Below are positions 1 through 7,789 of a DNA stretch of 64,000 bases, in pieces; within the stretch, counting starts at the first letter, position 1, and each line of letters opens with the position of its first letter. The stretch is from Streptomyces neyagawaensis. Lineage in GTDB: Bacteria; Actinomycetota; Actinomycetes; Streptomycetales; Streptomycetaceae. The DNA lies in assembly GCF_023516595.1 (NCBI RefSeq), contig NZ_JAMGBG010000119.1:29355-93354 (forward strand), written 5' to 3'. A program made the position numbers and the translations under genes. The notes beneath the pieces were generated by a model. It did not search any database and was not told the origin of the DNA. It saw nothing but the letters and a program-made list of their open reading frames with translations.

Positions 1-120
1 CCCCTCGCCCCCGGACAGATCGTCCTGGCCGGCGCCGCCACCGCCGCCCTGCCGCTCACCCCCGGCGTCACCGTCTGCGACATCGCGGGGCTCGGCACCG
101 TCACCCTGAAGGGCCGCTGA
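1..120 (+). CDS. 2-keto-4-pentenoate hydratase / oxalocrotonate decarboxylase family protein, C-terminal end
   Basis: The window opens inside a gene. Frame 1 is open to a TGA at 118-120 and encodes the last 39 residues. The stretch PGQIVLAGAAT followed by TPGVTVCDIAGLGTVTL matches the C-terminal strand pair of the fumarylacetoacetase-fold hydratase/decarboxylase family (2-oxopent-4-enoate hydratase, 4-oxalocrotonate decarboxylase). Both activities act downstream of 2-aminomuconate deaminase, and the next gene is such a deaminase whose ATG overlaps this stop by one base, so a role in the same meta-cleavage pathway is likely. Hydratase and decarboxylase cannot be told apart from this fragment. 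Confidence 0.75.
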   Translation, partial: PLAPGQIVLAGAATAALPLTPGVTVCDIAGLGTVTLKGR

Positions 121-545
121 TGAACACCGCACGCGTAGTCGACGGGCAGGCCACCCCCCGGGGACGGTTCCCGCACGTGAAGGTCGTCGGCGACCTCGTC
201 TTCGTCTCCGGCACCAGCTCCCGCAGGCCGGACAACACCTTCGCGGGCGCCGAGGCCGACGCCCTGGGCACGACCACCCTCGACATCCGGGCCCAGACCC
301 GCGCCGTCATCGAGAACCTGCGCGCCATCCTGCGGTCGGTCGGCGCCGACCTGGAGGACATCGCCCAGATCACCGCCTACCTCGTGAACATGAACGACTT
401 CGGTGGCTACAACGAGGTCTACGCCGAGTACTTCGACGCCCACGGCCCCACCCGCACGACGGTCGCCGTCCACCAGCTGCCGCACCCGCACCTGCTCATC
501 GAGATCCAGGCCATCGCCGCCCTCAGCCGCCGCTCCGCACACTGA
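120..545 (+). CDS. RidA/YjgF-family protein, probable 2-aminomuconate deaminase
   Basis: A 141-residue RidA (YjgF/YER057c/UK114) family protein. Family features seen: GDLVFVSGTSS near residue 25-35, the ENLRAILRSVGADLEDI helix, and a C-terminal LPHPHLLIEIQAIAAL strand. In the nitrobenzoate and aminophenol pathways of proteobacteria (NbaF, AmnD type), members of this fold deaminate 2-aminomuconate to 4-oxalocrotonate. That specific role is inferred from position: it sits between a hydratase-type gene and 3-hydroxyanthranilate dioxygenase and starts on the stop of the former (TGATG), which indicates translational coupling. A generic enamine/imine deaminase is the alternative. Confidence 0.82.
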   Translation: MNTARVVDGQATPRGRFPHVKVVGDLVFVSGTSSRRPDNTFAGAEADALGTTTLDIRAQTRAVIENLRAILRSVGADLEDIAQITAYLVNMNDFGGYNEVYAEYFDAHGPTRTTVAVHQLPHPHLLIEIQAIAALSRRSAH

Positions 546-571
546 CCCGCCCTCTTCCAAGGAGACACGTC

Positions 572-1093
572 ATGACCGCCCTCCCCGAGGTCATCCACTT
601 CCAGAAGTGGATCGACGACCACGCCCACCTGCTCAAGCCGCCCGTGAACAACCGCACCATGGCCCTGGGCGCGGACTTCATCGTCCAGGTCGTCGGCGGC
701 CCCAACCAGCGCACCGACTACCACGTCGACCCGTACGAGGAGTGGTTCCACCAGGTGCGCGGCGCCATGTACGTCGACGTCATGACCGAGGACGGCCCGC
801 GCGCCGTCCACATCCGGGAGGGCGAGACCTGGCTGCTGCCCGGGAACGTGCCGCACTCCCCGCAGCGCCCGGAAGCCGACAGCATCGGCCTGGTCATCGA
901 ACGCGTCCGAGAGCCGGGCACCCTGGAGAAGTTCCAGTGGTACTGCCCCGCCTGCCACGCCCTCGTCCACGAGGTGGAGCTCCAGGTCACCGACATCGTG
1001 GCCGACCTGCCCCCCGTCTTCGCCGCCTTCTACGACGACCGGCAGGCCCGGATCTGCGGCTCCTGTGGGGCCGAGCACCCCGGGAAGGGATGA
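572..1093 (+). CDS. nbaC: 3-hydroxyanthranilate 3,4-dioxygenase
   Basis: A 173-residue cupin dioxygenase that opens the ring of 3-hydroxyanthranilate to 2-amino-3-carboxymuconate semialdehyde. The iron ligands H51, E57 and H95 and the substrate residues R47, R99 and E110 are at the same numbers as in the Cupriavidus enzyme. The C-terminal rubredoxin-like iron site typical of bacterial HAAO is complete (C125/C128 and C162/C165). The start has a good ribosome site (AAGGAG, 561-566). The gene lies between the deaminase and the decarboxylase that uses its product. Identification is firm. Confidence 0.96.
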   Translation: MTALPEVIHFQKWIDDHAHLLKPPVNNRTMALGADFIVQVVGGPNQRTDYHVDPYEEWFHQVRGAMYVDVMTEDGPRAVHIREGETWLLPGNVPHSPQRPEADSIGLVIERVREPGTLEKFQWYCPACHALVHEVELQVTDIVADLPPVFAAFYDDRQARICGSCGAEHPGKG

Positions 1094-1097
1094 CCCC

Positions 1098-2114
1098 GTG
1101 CCCGAGCACTCGCACGAGACCGACACCATCGACATCCACACCCACTACGTCCCGCACGGCTGGCCCGACCTCCGCGCCGACGCCGGTCCCCAGGCGCCCT
1201 GGCTGCGCGTCGAGTCGGAGGCCGACGCGATGATCATGCTCGGATCCCGGGAGTTCCGGCGAATCGGCGCCGAGTGCTGGGACGCGTCGGCCCGTCTGAA
1301 GGACATGGACGCCGACGGCATCGGCATGCAGGTCGTCTCGCCCACGCCGGCCTTCTTCCACTACGGCCGCAGCGGTGCCGAGGCGGCACGGATCGCACGG
1401 ATCTTCAACGACCTGGCCCTGGACATCGTCGCCCCGGCCCCCGACCGCCTCGTCCCCTTCTGCCAGGTGCCGCTGCAGGACCCCGACGCGGCCTGCCGCG
1501 AACTGGAACGCTGCCTGGCCAACGGGCACCGGGGAGTCGAGATCGGCAACCACGTCGGCGACCACGACCTGGACAGCGCGGGCGTCGTGACCTTCCTCCA
1601 GCACTGCGCCCTGCTTCAGGTCCCGGTCTTCGTCCACCCCTGGGACATGGACGACTCACCCCGACTGCGCCGCTGGATGGCGCAGTGGCTGACCGCCATG
1701 CCCGCCGAGACCCATCTGTCGCTCCTGGCGATGATCCTCGGCGGGGTCTTCGACCGTGTCGACGACCGGCTGAAGATCTGCTTCGCGCACGGCGGAGGAT
1801 CCTTCGCCCTCTGGCTCGGACGCATGGACAACGCCTGGCGGGGCCGCCCCGACGTGGTGGGCACCTCCGAACACCCTCCGTCGCACTACATCGGCCGGTT
1901 CCACGTCGACTCCGTCGTCTTCGACCCGCGCGCCCTGCGACTGCTGGTGGACACCTACGGCGCCGGACAGGTCATGGTCGGCAGCGACTACCCGTACCCG
2001 CTGGGTGAGCGGCCCGCGGGCCGCGTCGTGCGCGAGAGCGGCTTCCTCTCTCCCGAGGAGAAGGCGTCGATCCGCAGGGGCAACGCCGAACGCTTCCTCG
2101 GGCTCGCCGGTTGA
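1098..2114 (+). CDS. nbaD: 2-amino-3-carboxymuconate-6-semialdehyde decarboxylase (amidohydrolase family)
   Basis: A 338-residue amidohydrolase-superfamily decarboxylase. It removes CO2 from the unstable HAAO product to give 2-aminomuconate semialdehyde and so prevents spontaneous closure to quinolinate. Counting from the GTG at 1098, zinc and catalytic residues are H14 and H16 (DIHTH), H180 (VHPWDMD), H231 (FAHGGG) and D297 (GSDYP). Their spacing matches the known Pseudomonas ACMSD set. GTG 1098 is preferred over an ATG at 1065 because GAAGGGA precedes it at a normal distance and the ATG would lengthen the N-terminus and overlap nbaC by 29 bases. The semialdehyde dehydrogenase needed next is not in the window and is probably upstream. 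Confidence 0.93.
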   Translation: MPEHSHETDTIDIHTHYVPHGWPDLRADAGPQAPWLRVESEADAMIMLGSREFRRIGAECWDASARLKDMDADGIGMQVVSPTPAFFHYGRSGAEAARIARIFNDLALDIVAPAPDRLVPFCQVPLQDPDAACRELERCLANGHRGVEIGNHVGDHDLDSAGVVTFLQHCALLQVPVFVHPWDMDDSPRLRRWMAQWLTAMPAETHLSLLAMILGGVFDRVDDRLKICFAHGGGSFALWLGRMDNAWRGRPDVVGTSEHPPSHYIGRFHVDSVVFDPRALRLLVDTYGAGQVMVGSDYPYPLGERPAGRVVRESGFLSPEEKASIRRGNAERFLGLAG

Positions 2115-2191
2115 GAGGCGGTGCCCGGTGCCGGGCCAGGACCAGTGCACAAGCCGCCTAACATGACTGCCGGACCTGCGGAGGTGGTGAG

Positions 2192-3406
2192 ATGTCCCAG
2201 CTGGGCCGCGACGGCACGGCCGGCCGGCGTGAAGACCTGTTCTCGGTCATCGACGCCGCCGGGGAACTCCTCAACGTGCCGATCGTCCTGGAGGACACCG
2301 AGTTCCGGGTGCTCGCCTGGTCGAAAGGACAGCAGAGCGCGGACGAGGAAAGGGTCTCCGGGATCCTGGAGCGGCAGGCCCAGCCCTGGCTCGTCGAGGT
2401 GCTGCGCTCCCGGGGTGACATCGCCCGCCTGATCGCCTCCCCGGAGCCCGTCTTCCTGGACCCGGCCTCCGACCGGGCCAAGCCCCGGATGGCCTGCCGG
2501 GTCCAGCACGACGGTCCGCACCTGGGATACCTGTGGGCCACCACCCAGACCCCGTTCGACCCACAGCAGACGGCGCACTTCCGCGCCGCCGCGCAGACGA
2601 TCGCCGTCCGTATGAGCCGCGACGGGCAGGGCACCACTGACAATGACGACCTGGAGGCCCTCCTGTTCGGGACGGCGGACGCCGAACAGGCCGCCGCGCG
2701 GCTGGGGCTGTCCACCACCAAAGCCACTGTCCTGGCCGCCGCGCCGGGCCGGTCGGCGCATGATGCGGCCTTCGGCGAGACCCCGTCGGACATGCTGCGT
2801 CTGTACCTGACGACCGTGCACCCCCGATCCCTCGTCACCCGGCACGACCGCGCCACCTACGCGGTGCTGCCCTGGCCGGCATCCACGGACGACACCGAGG
2901 CCAGGGCCCGCTCGGTGAACGTCGCCCGGGACCTGTGGGACCGTGCGGCGCTGCGGGAGCGCATCGTGCTGGCCGTCAGCTCCGCCGTTGCGGAACCCGG
3001 CCGGATCCCGTACGCCAGATCCCACGTCGACCGGATCAACGGGCTGCAACAGCAGTACCCGTCGGCCCCCCGCGTCGCCGCCTTCGAGGACGTCCAGCTG
3101 CTGTACGCCCTCTCCCGGCTGCGGGGCGCCCTCCGCCAGGACGGCGAGACCCTGGGCGGCGCCGTCTCCGCACTGGAACGCCACGACCGGCGCCAGCACA
3201 CCCAGCTCCTGGCCACACTCCGCTGCTACCTGGACCATTTCGGCGACACCAACGCCGCCGCCGCGCAGCTGCATCTGCACCCGAACACCTTCCGCTACCG
3301 CCTCCAACGCATCAGAGAGGTGAGCGGCTTCGACCCGCGTGACGCGCAGACGCGCTTCCTGGCGGAACTGCACCTGCGCATGCGCGATCTGGAGATCCCC
3401 GACTGA
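2192..3406 (+). CDS. PucR/CdaR-type transcriptional regulator
   Basis: A 404-residue regulator. The C-terminal 60 residues form the HTH_30 domain of the PucR/CdaR family: LRCYLDHFGDTNAAAAQLH then HPNTFRYRLQRI. The N-terminal and central parts have the usual GAF-like/GGDEF-like sensor character (AGELLNVPIVLEDTEFRVLAW near residue 25-45). The ATG at 2192 follows GGAGG at a good distance. It lies directly after the 3-hydroxyanthranilate genes in the same direction, so it probably controls them or the adjacent transporter in response to an aromatic effector. The effector cannot be inferred. Confidence 0.85.
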   Translation: MSQLGRDGTAGRREDLFSVIDAAGELLNVPIVLEDTEFRVLAWSKGQQSADEERVSGILERQAQPWLVEVLRSRGDIARLIASPEPVFLDPASDRAKPRMACRVQHDGPHLGYLWATTQTPFDPQQTAHFRAAAQTIAVRMSRDGQGTTDNDDLEALLFGTADAEQAAARLGLSTTKATVLAAAPGRSAHDAAFGETPSDMLRLYLTTVHPRSLVTRHDRATYAVLPWPASTDDTEARARSVNVARDLWDRAALRERIVLAVSSAVAEPGRIPYARSHVDRINGLQQQYPSAPRVAAFEDVQLLYALSRLRGALRQDGETLGGAVSALERHDRRQHTQLLATLRCYLDHFGDTNAAAAQLHLHPNTFRYRLQRIREVSGFDPRDAQTRFLAELHLRMRDLEIPD

Positions 3407-3462
3407 TTAGTGTTCCGACGAATAAGTTGAGCAGTGCGGGGGCCGCCGAGGACCCTTTCGGC

Positions 3463-4683
3463 ATGGCACTGCTCAGCGACCGCAACCTCCTGCTGCTCTT
3501 CGTCGGCCAGGGCGTCTCCAGACTCGGCGACGGCCTGTACACCGCCGCCGTCGCCTGGCAGGCATGGGCCCTCACCCACAACCCGTCGGCGGTCGCGCTC
3601 GTCACCGTGGCCGCGTACGCCCCGGCGTTCCTGGCCACCTTCGTGGCCGCCTCGTACGCCGACCGCTACGACCGCAGACGCCTGATGATCGGCACCGACC
3701 TCGCCCGCGCGGCCATGGTGGCCGCCGGGGTGGGGATGCTGCTGGCAGGTGCGCTGAACCTGACCGTACTGGTCCTGGGAACGGCCCTGCTGGCCCTCAT
3801 CGGCGCGCCCTTCGCACCGGCACGGAACGCGATCGTGCCCCAGCTCGTGTCGGCCGAGCATCTGCAGCAGGCCAACGGCGTGCTCCAGGTCGCCTTCCGA
3901 GCCGCCTTCTTCGTCGGACCGCTGCTGCTCGCCCCGCTGCTCGCCTTCGGCTCCTTTCCGCTGGTCATGGTGGTGGACGGGCTCACCTTCCTGCTCTCCG
4001 CGGCGGCCCTGTACGCCCTGCGCGTCCGCCGTCCCGCCCCGGCCGGGCCGCGCGTCCGGCTGGGCGCGGACCTCGCCGCCGGCCTCGCGGCCCTGCGGGC
4101 GGCGCCCGATGTGCTGGTCGTCATCGCGACCTTCGTCCTCGCGCTCGCCGTGGCCAGTGGGTTCCTGGCCGTCGGCCTGGTGGTTCTGGTCGGCCAAGGC
4201 GGTCAGTACGGGCTCATGCTGGGCATCGCCGGCCTCGCCGAGATCGCCGGCGCCCTGGTGCTCGTACGCCTGCCGCTGCCCAGACTCGCCGTGACCGCGG
4301 TCCTGGCCTGGGCCCTGCTCGGAGCCTTCCGCCTTCCGCTGGGCCTGGTCCACGCGCCTGCGGCCATCGCCGTGCTCCTCGCCGTCACCGGACTCGCGTC
4401 GGCCCTGACCGACATCCCGTTGATCGCCTTTGTCCAACAGCGCATTCCCGAGGCCCACCTCGCCAAGGCTCTGGGCCTGTGGGAGGCCGGTATCGCCGGC
4501 GCGCTGGCGGTGTCGCCGTTCCTGGCCTCCAGCGTCATCGGACACATCGGAGTGGATCGCGCCTTCATGGTCTCCAGCGCCGTGCTCATAGCAATCGCGC
4601 TCGCTGCCGCGGTTGCGCTCACAGCGATGTCAGGAGCCCGCAGCCGCCCCACCGAGCGCGTCACGGTCCTGTCGCAGCCGTGA
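3463..4683 (+). CDS. MFS transporter (EntS/MFS_3-like)
   Basis: A roughly 406-residue, 12-helix major facilitator. The loop between helices 2 and 3 carries the family signature (SYADRYDRRRLMIGTDLARA). The second half repeats the hydrophobic pattern, with a loop QRIPEAHLAKALGLWEAG before the last helices. ATG 3463 is chosen over TTG 3427 because GAGGA lies upstream and MALLSDRNLLLLFVGQG is the normal family N-terminus. It follows the PucR regulator. It may import or export a pathway substrate, but the family also includes drug and siderophore exporters, so the cargo is unknown. Confidence 0.82.
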   Translation: MALLSDRNLLLLFVGQGVSRLGDGLYTAAVAWQAWALTHNPSAVALVTVAAYAPAFLATFVAASYADRYDRRRLMIGTDLARAAMVAAGVGMLLAGALNLTVLVLGTALLALIGAPFAPARNAIVPQLVSAEHLQQANGVLQVAFRAAFFVGPLLLAPLLAFGSFPLVMVVDGLTFLLSAAALYALRVRRPAPAGPRVRLGADLAAGLAALRAAPDVLVVIATFVLALAVASGFLAVGLVVLVGQGGQYGLMLGIAGLAEIAGALVLVRLPLPRLAVTAVLAWALLGAFRLPLGLVHAPAAIAVLLAVTGLASALTDIPLIAFVQQRIPEAHLAKALGLWEAGIAGALAVSPFLASSVIGHIGVDRAFMVSSAVLIAIALAAAVALTAMSGARSRPTERVTVLSQP

Positions 4684-4811
4684 CCCCTTGCGGGATGGCG
4701 ACGGCTAAGGGCCATTCGTAGCCGCTGGCCAGCGCGTTTCGTCGGTGCCCCTACGCCCCTGGACTTACGAAGATGCGAGCGGGGAGGCTGATGCCGCTGC
4801 GGTTACCCGCT

Positions 4812-4828
4812 CAGTCTGGGGGAGACTG
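4812..4828. terminator. small hairpin between convergent genes
   Basis: CAGTCT, five G, AGACTG forms a perfect 6-bp stem in the 208-bp space between the convergent MFS gene and aldehyde dehydrogenase. No U-tract follows, as is common in Streptomyces. A bidirectional terminator role is an inference from position. Nothing else recognisable lies in 4684-4891. Confidence 0.4.
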
Positions 4829-4891
4829 CGGCCCGGCACCCGTTTCAACTGGTTCACGGTGACCTGAGCTCCGCGCCGGGGCAGCCTGGAA

Positions 4892-6355
4892 TCAGAAGGG
4901 GTAGGCGGGGATGTCGCCCCGGACGGTCACCCACTGTTGCTCGGTGAAAGCCTCGAGGTTCGCGGTGGCGCCGCCGTGACGGGAACCGTTGCCGGAGTCG
5001 CCGCGACCGCCGAAGGGCACGGTGGCCTCGTCGTTGACCGTCTGGTCGTTGATGTGTACGAGCCCGGTGGGAATGCGTTCGGCCAATACCAGACCCTTGG
5101 CGATGTCCCGGGTCAGCACGCCCAGCGAGAGTCCGTACTCGGTTCCGGTGGCCAGCCTCGCCGCCTCGTCCAGATTGTGGAAGGGCACCACGGGTGCGAC
5201 CGGGCCGAATATCTCCTCCCGGTAGGCGCGTGCGGTCAAGGGGACGTCGGCCAGCACGGTCGGCCGGTACAGAAGGCCCTCGTAGGTGCCACCTGCCACG
5301 AGCCGAGCGCCTGCCGCCACGGTGTCGTTGACGACAGCGTGCGCGGCCTGCAGCTGCTGCTCGTCGATCATGGGACCAACTGCCACCTCGCTCCTCGCCG
5401 GGTCTCCCACTGTCACGGCATTCGCCCGCCGGACCAGCGACTCGACGTACTCCTCGGCGATCGACGCGTGCACCAGATGCCGGCTTGAGGCCATGCAGAT
5501 CTGCCCCGCATGGTGGAAGGAGCCGAACGCCCCCGCGGACGCCGCCTTCTCCACATCCACGTCTTCCAGGACGATCAGCGCCGAGTTGCCCCCCAGTTCG
5601 AGGTGGACGCGCTTCAGATGCCGCGTTGCCGCTGCCGCGATCGCTTTTCCGGCCCTCGTGGATCCGGTGAAGGCGATCACGGGCACCTGGGGGTGATCCA
5701 CCAGTGCCGCGCCGACGTCAGCGCCCCCCGGCAGTACGTGCAGCAGGCCGCTGGGAAGTCCCGCCTCCTCGAAAATCCTCGCGATCACTACACCGCCGCA
5801 GATCGCGGTCCGGGGGTCGGGCTTGAGGACGACGGCGTTTCCCAGAGCCAGCGCCGGCGCCACCGCTCGCATCGCCAGCACCATCGGTGCGTTGAACGGG
5901 GAGATCACACCGACAACGCCGACCGGGCGCCGACGGGAGAACGACAGCCGGTCCTCCACGGAGCGGAGCACCTCCCCGAACGGCGCGGCGGACAGCGCCG
6001 CGGCTTCGTGGCACTCCTCCGCTGCCCCGTTAGAGGTCTGGAACTCTGCGAACGCCCTCAGCGCCCCCGACTCCCGCACGATCCAGTCGGCGATCTCGGA
6101 GTGGTGCTCTTCGAACAGGTGTGCAGCACGCCGCAGGACCTGTGCCCGTTCGACGTACGGCAGCGCCGCCCACTGCTGCTGCGCCTGCGCCGCCTGCCCC
6201 ACAGCCCGCCCCAGGTCGTCGGGCGTGGCCGCACCGACCCGCCCCAGGGTCTCACCGGTCGCCGGCTCGAGCGCGTCGTAGACTTCGCCCGAACCCTTGA
6301 TCCACTCACCGGAGAAAATCCTCTCCGACCAGTCGCCTGCTTCCATAAGCGTCAT
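4892..6355 (-). CDS. NAD-dependent aldehyde dehydrogenase, benzaldehyde/vanillin/salicylaldehyde type (copy A)
   Basis: A 487-residue ALDH that oxidises an aldehyde, probably aromatic, to the acid. Catalytic residues are N155 (SPFNAP), E253 (HLELGGNSAL) and C287 (HAGQICMASSR). The FTGSTRAGKAI cofactor turn precedes the glutamate. The IFSGEWI N-terminus and HINDQTVNDEATVPFGG near the C-terminus are typical of the vanillin/benzaldehyde dehydrogenase branch. A second copy at 21577-23046 is very similar along its whole length. It is the last gene of the minus-strand array that also holds a flavin reductase, SDR, monooxygenase and a carotenoid-oxygenase-family enzyme. It could serve as the aldehyde-oxidising step after alkene cleavage. 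Confidence 0.9.
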   Translation of the reverse strand: MTLMEAGDWSERIFSGEWIKGSGEVYDALEPATGETLGRVGAATPDDLGRAVGQAAQAQQQWAALPYVERAQVLRRAAHLFEEHHSEIADWIVRESGALRAFAEFQTSNGAAEECHEAAALSAAPFGEVLRSVEDRLSFSRRRPVGVVGVISPFNAPMVLAMRAVAPALALGNAVVLKPDPRTAICGGVVIARIFEEAGLPSGLLHVLPGGADVGAALVDHPQVPVIAFTGSTRAGKAIAAAATRHLKRVHLELGGNSALIVLEDVDVEKAASAGAFGSFHHAGQICMASSRHLVHASIAEEYVESLVRRANAVTVGDPARSEVAVGPMIDEQQLQAAHAVVNDTVAAGARLVAGGTYEGLLYRPTVLADVPLTARAYREEIFGPVAPVVPFHNLDEAARLATGTEYGLSLGVLTRDIAKGLVLAERIPTGLVHINDQTVNDEATVPFGGRGDSGNGSRHGGATANLEAFTEQQWVTVRGDIPAYPF

Positions 6356-6421
6356 GATGTTCTGCTCCTCGTAGGGTGATGGGGGGTCAGCCGCTGCGCG
6401 ATTGACATCGCCGCCCGTCGG

Positions 6422-6946
6422 TCACGCCGAAGCATGTGTCCGGGCGGGGGGTTGGGACGGGCCGAGTCGCTCGAAGTGCCCTTGGTGGAACACCAGCGGC
6501 CTCACCTGCGGAAACAATGAGGTCCCGTGCAGCCGTAGTACGGCGATCACGTGGTCGCCCGCCTCGATTTCGGAGTCCAGCGCGCATTCCAGCCACAGCA
6601 CCGTGCCCGGCAGGAAGACCGCGCCGGATTCCCCGGCCTCCCATCGGACACCCGCGAAACGATCTTCTGCCGAGGAGGCGAGCGCCCGGCACAGGGTCGC
6701 GTGGTCCTCGGCGAGCACGCTGACACCGAGGCTCGGCACCTGGCGCAGCGCCTCCCACGTGCGGGAAGTGCGTGCCGCACAGAACGACACCAACGGCGGC
6801 TTCAAAGAGACCGGCACGAACGAGCTCGCCGCCATCCCGACGGGCCGGCCACCCACGAGGGCGCAGACCGCGACCACTCCGGAGGGCAGGTGACCGAACG
6901 CGTGGCGCAGCTCTTCGGGCGTCTCCTGGGATGCTTGCATCGACAC
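6422..6946 (-). CDS. flavin reductase (HpaC-like) of a two-component monooxygenase
   Basis: A 174-residue flavin-reductase-domain protein. The FMN-binding signature is clear: RHAFGHLPSGVVAVCALV, then VGMAASSFVPVSLKPPLVSF and CAARTSRTWEALR. Such proteins reduce FMN or FAD with NAD(P)H and hand the reduced flavin to a partner oxygenase. The partner is probably the acyl-CoA-dehydrogenase-fold monooxygenase at 7790-9094, separated by one SDR gene in the same operon. Confidence 0.9.
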   Translation of the reverse strand: MSMQASQETPEELRHAFGHLPSGVVAVCALVGGRPVGMAASSFVPVSLKPPLVSFCAARTSRTWEALRQVPSLGVSVLAEDHATLCRALASSAEDRFAGVRWEAGESGAVFLPGTVLWLECALDSEIEAGDHVIAVLRLHGTSLFPQVRPLVFHQGHFERLGPSQPPARTHASA

Positions 6947-6970
6947 TTCTCTCCTCGCCGCCTGAGCGGT

Positions 6971-7771
6971 TCAGTTGATGCCGCCGTCGATGACCAAGTT
7001 GACGCCGGTCACGAAGTCGGCGCGGGGGCTGGCCAGGTAGCAGACGGCGGCGGCGATGTCCTCCGGCCTGCCGATGCGGCCGGCGGTCTGGCGGAACACC
7101 TCGACGGCGATGTGGCGCTCGTGCGCCTGCCACCCGCCCTCCAGCCGCATCTCGGCAGCGATGGCGGCGAGTTCCGCGGCGGAGCCGGGCGTGTGGATGA
7201 TGCCGGCACTGACGGAGTTGGCCGTGATGCCGGTTCCGGCCAGGCCGCGGGACAGGCTGCGTGTCATGTTGATCTCCGCTGCCTTGGCCGCCTGGTAGTC
7301 GGGGAAATTGGGCGGTTGGTGCAGGGCGATGGCGCTGGCGATCTGGATGACGCGTCCCCAGCCGCGCTCCCTCATGGCGGGGACCAGGCTGTTGACCAGG
7401 GATGCGGTCGAGATCACGTTCAGCTTGTACGTCTCGAGCCAGTTGCCGGGCGAGGTACCGAACCAGCCGTCGCGCTCCCAGCCTCCATGGCGTCCGCCCG
7501 CGTTGTTGACCAGGATGTCCACGCCGCCGGAGTCGAGCAGCCGCCGGCAGACGGCGTCGACCTGGTCGGCGTCCGTGAGGTCGCCGAGCACCTCGTCGGC
7601 CTGGCCACCGTTCTCCCGGATCATCGCCGCGATCTTGGACGTGCGCTCCCGGTTCCGGCCGTGCACGACGACGTGGGCGCCCTCGTCGGCCAATGCCAGC
7701 GCGATACTGGTGCCGATGCCTGAGCTGCTGCCGGTGACGAGGACCCGCTTGCCGTTCAGTTCGAGGTTCAT
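6971..7771 (-). CDS. short-chain dehydrogenase/reductase
   Basis: A 266-residue classical SDR. It has the cofactor motif TGSSSGIG (residues 14-21), NNAGG, the catalytic serine in IQIASAIA, the YxxxK pair in DYQAAKAAE, and a C-terminal TGVNLVIDGG. Spacing to its neighbours is 18-24 bases, so it is co-transcribed with the flavin reductase and monooxygenase. It probably oxidises an alcohol or reduces a ketone in the degradation of the unknown aromatic. The substrate cannot be read from sequence. Confidence 0.9.
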   Translation of the reverse strand: MNLELNGKRVLVTGSSSGIGTSIALALADEGAHVVVHGRNRERTSKIAAMIRENGGQADEVLGDLTDADQVDAVCRRLLDSGGVDILVNNAGGRHGGWERDGWFGTSPGNWLETYKLNVISTASLVNSLVPAMRERGWGRVIQIASAIALHQPPNFPDYQAAKAAEINMTRSLSRGLAGTGITANSVSAGIIHTPGSAAELAAIAAEMRLEGGWQAHERHIAVEVFRQTAGRIGRPEDIAAAVCYLASPRADFVTGVNLVIDGGIN

Positions 7772-7789
7772 GATGTCTCCTGGTCCAGC

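Noticed and set aside
1988..3373. Minus-strand 461-codon frame opposite the PucR regulator
   Set aside because: Antisense shadow; the plus-strand frame has the PucR helix-turn-helix and a ribosome site.
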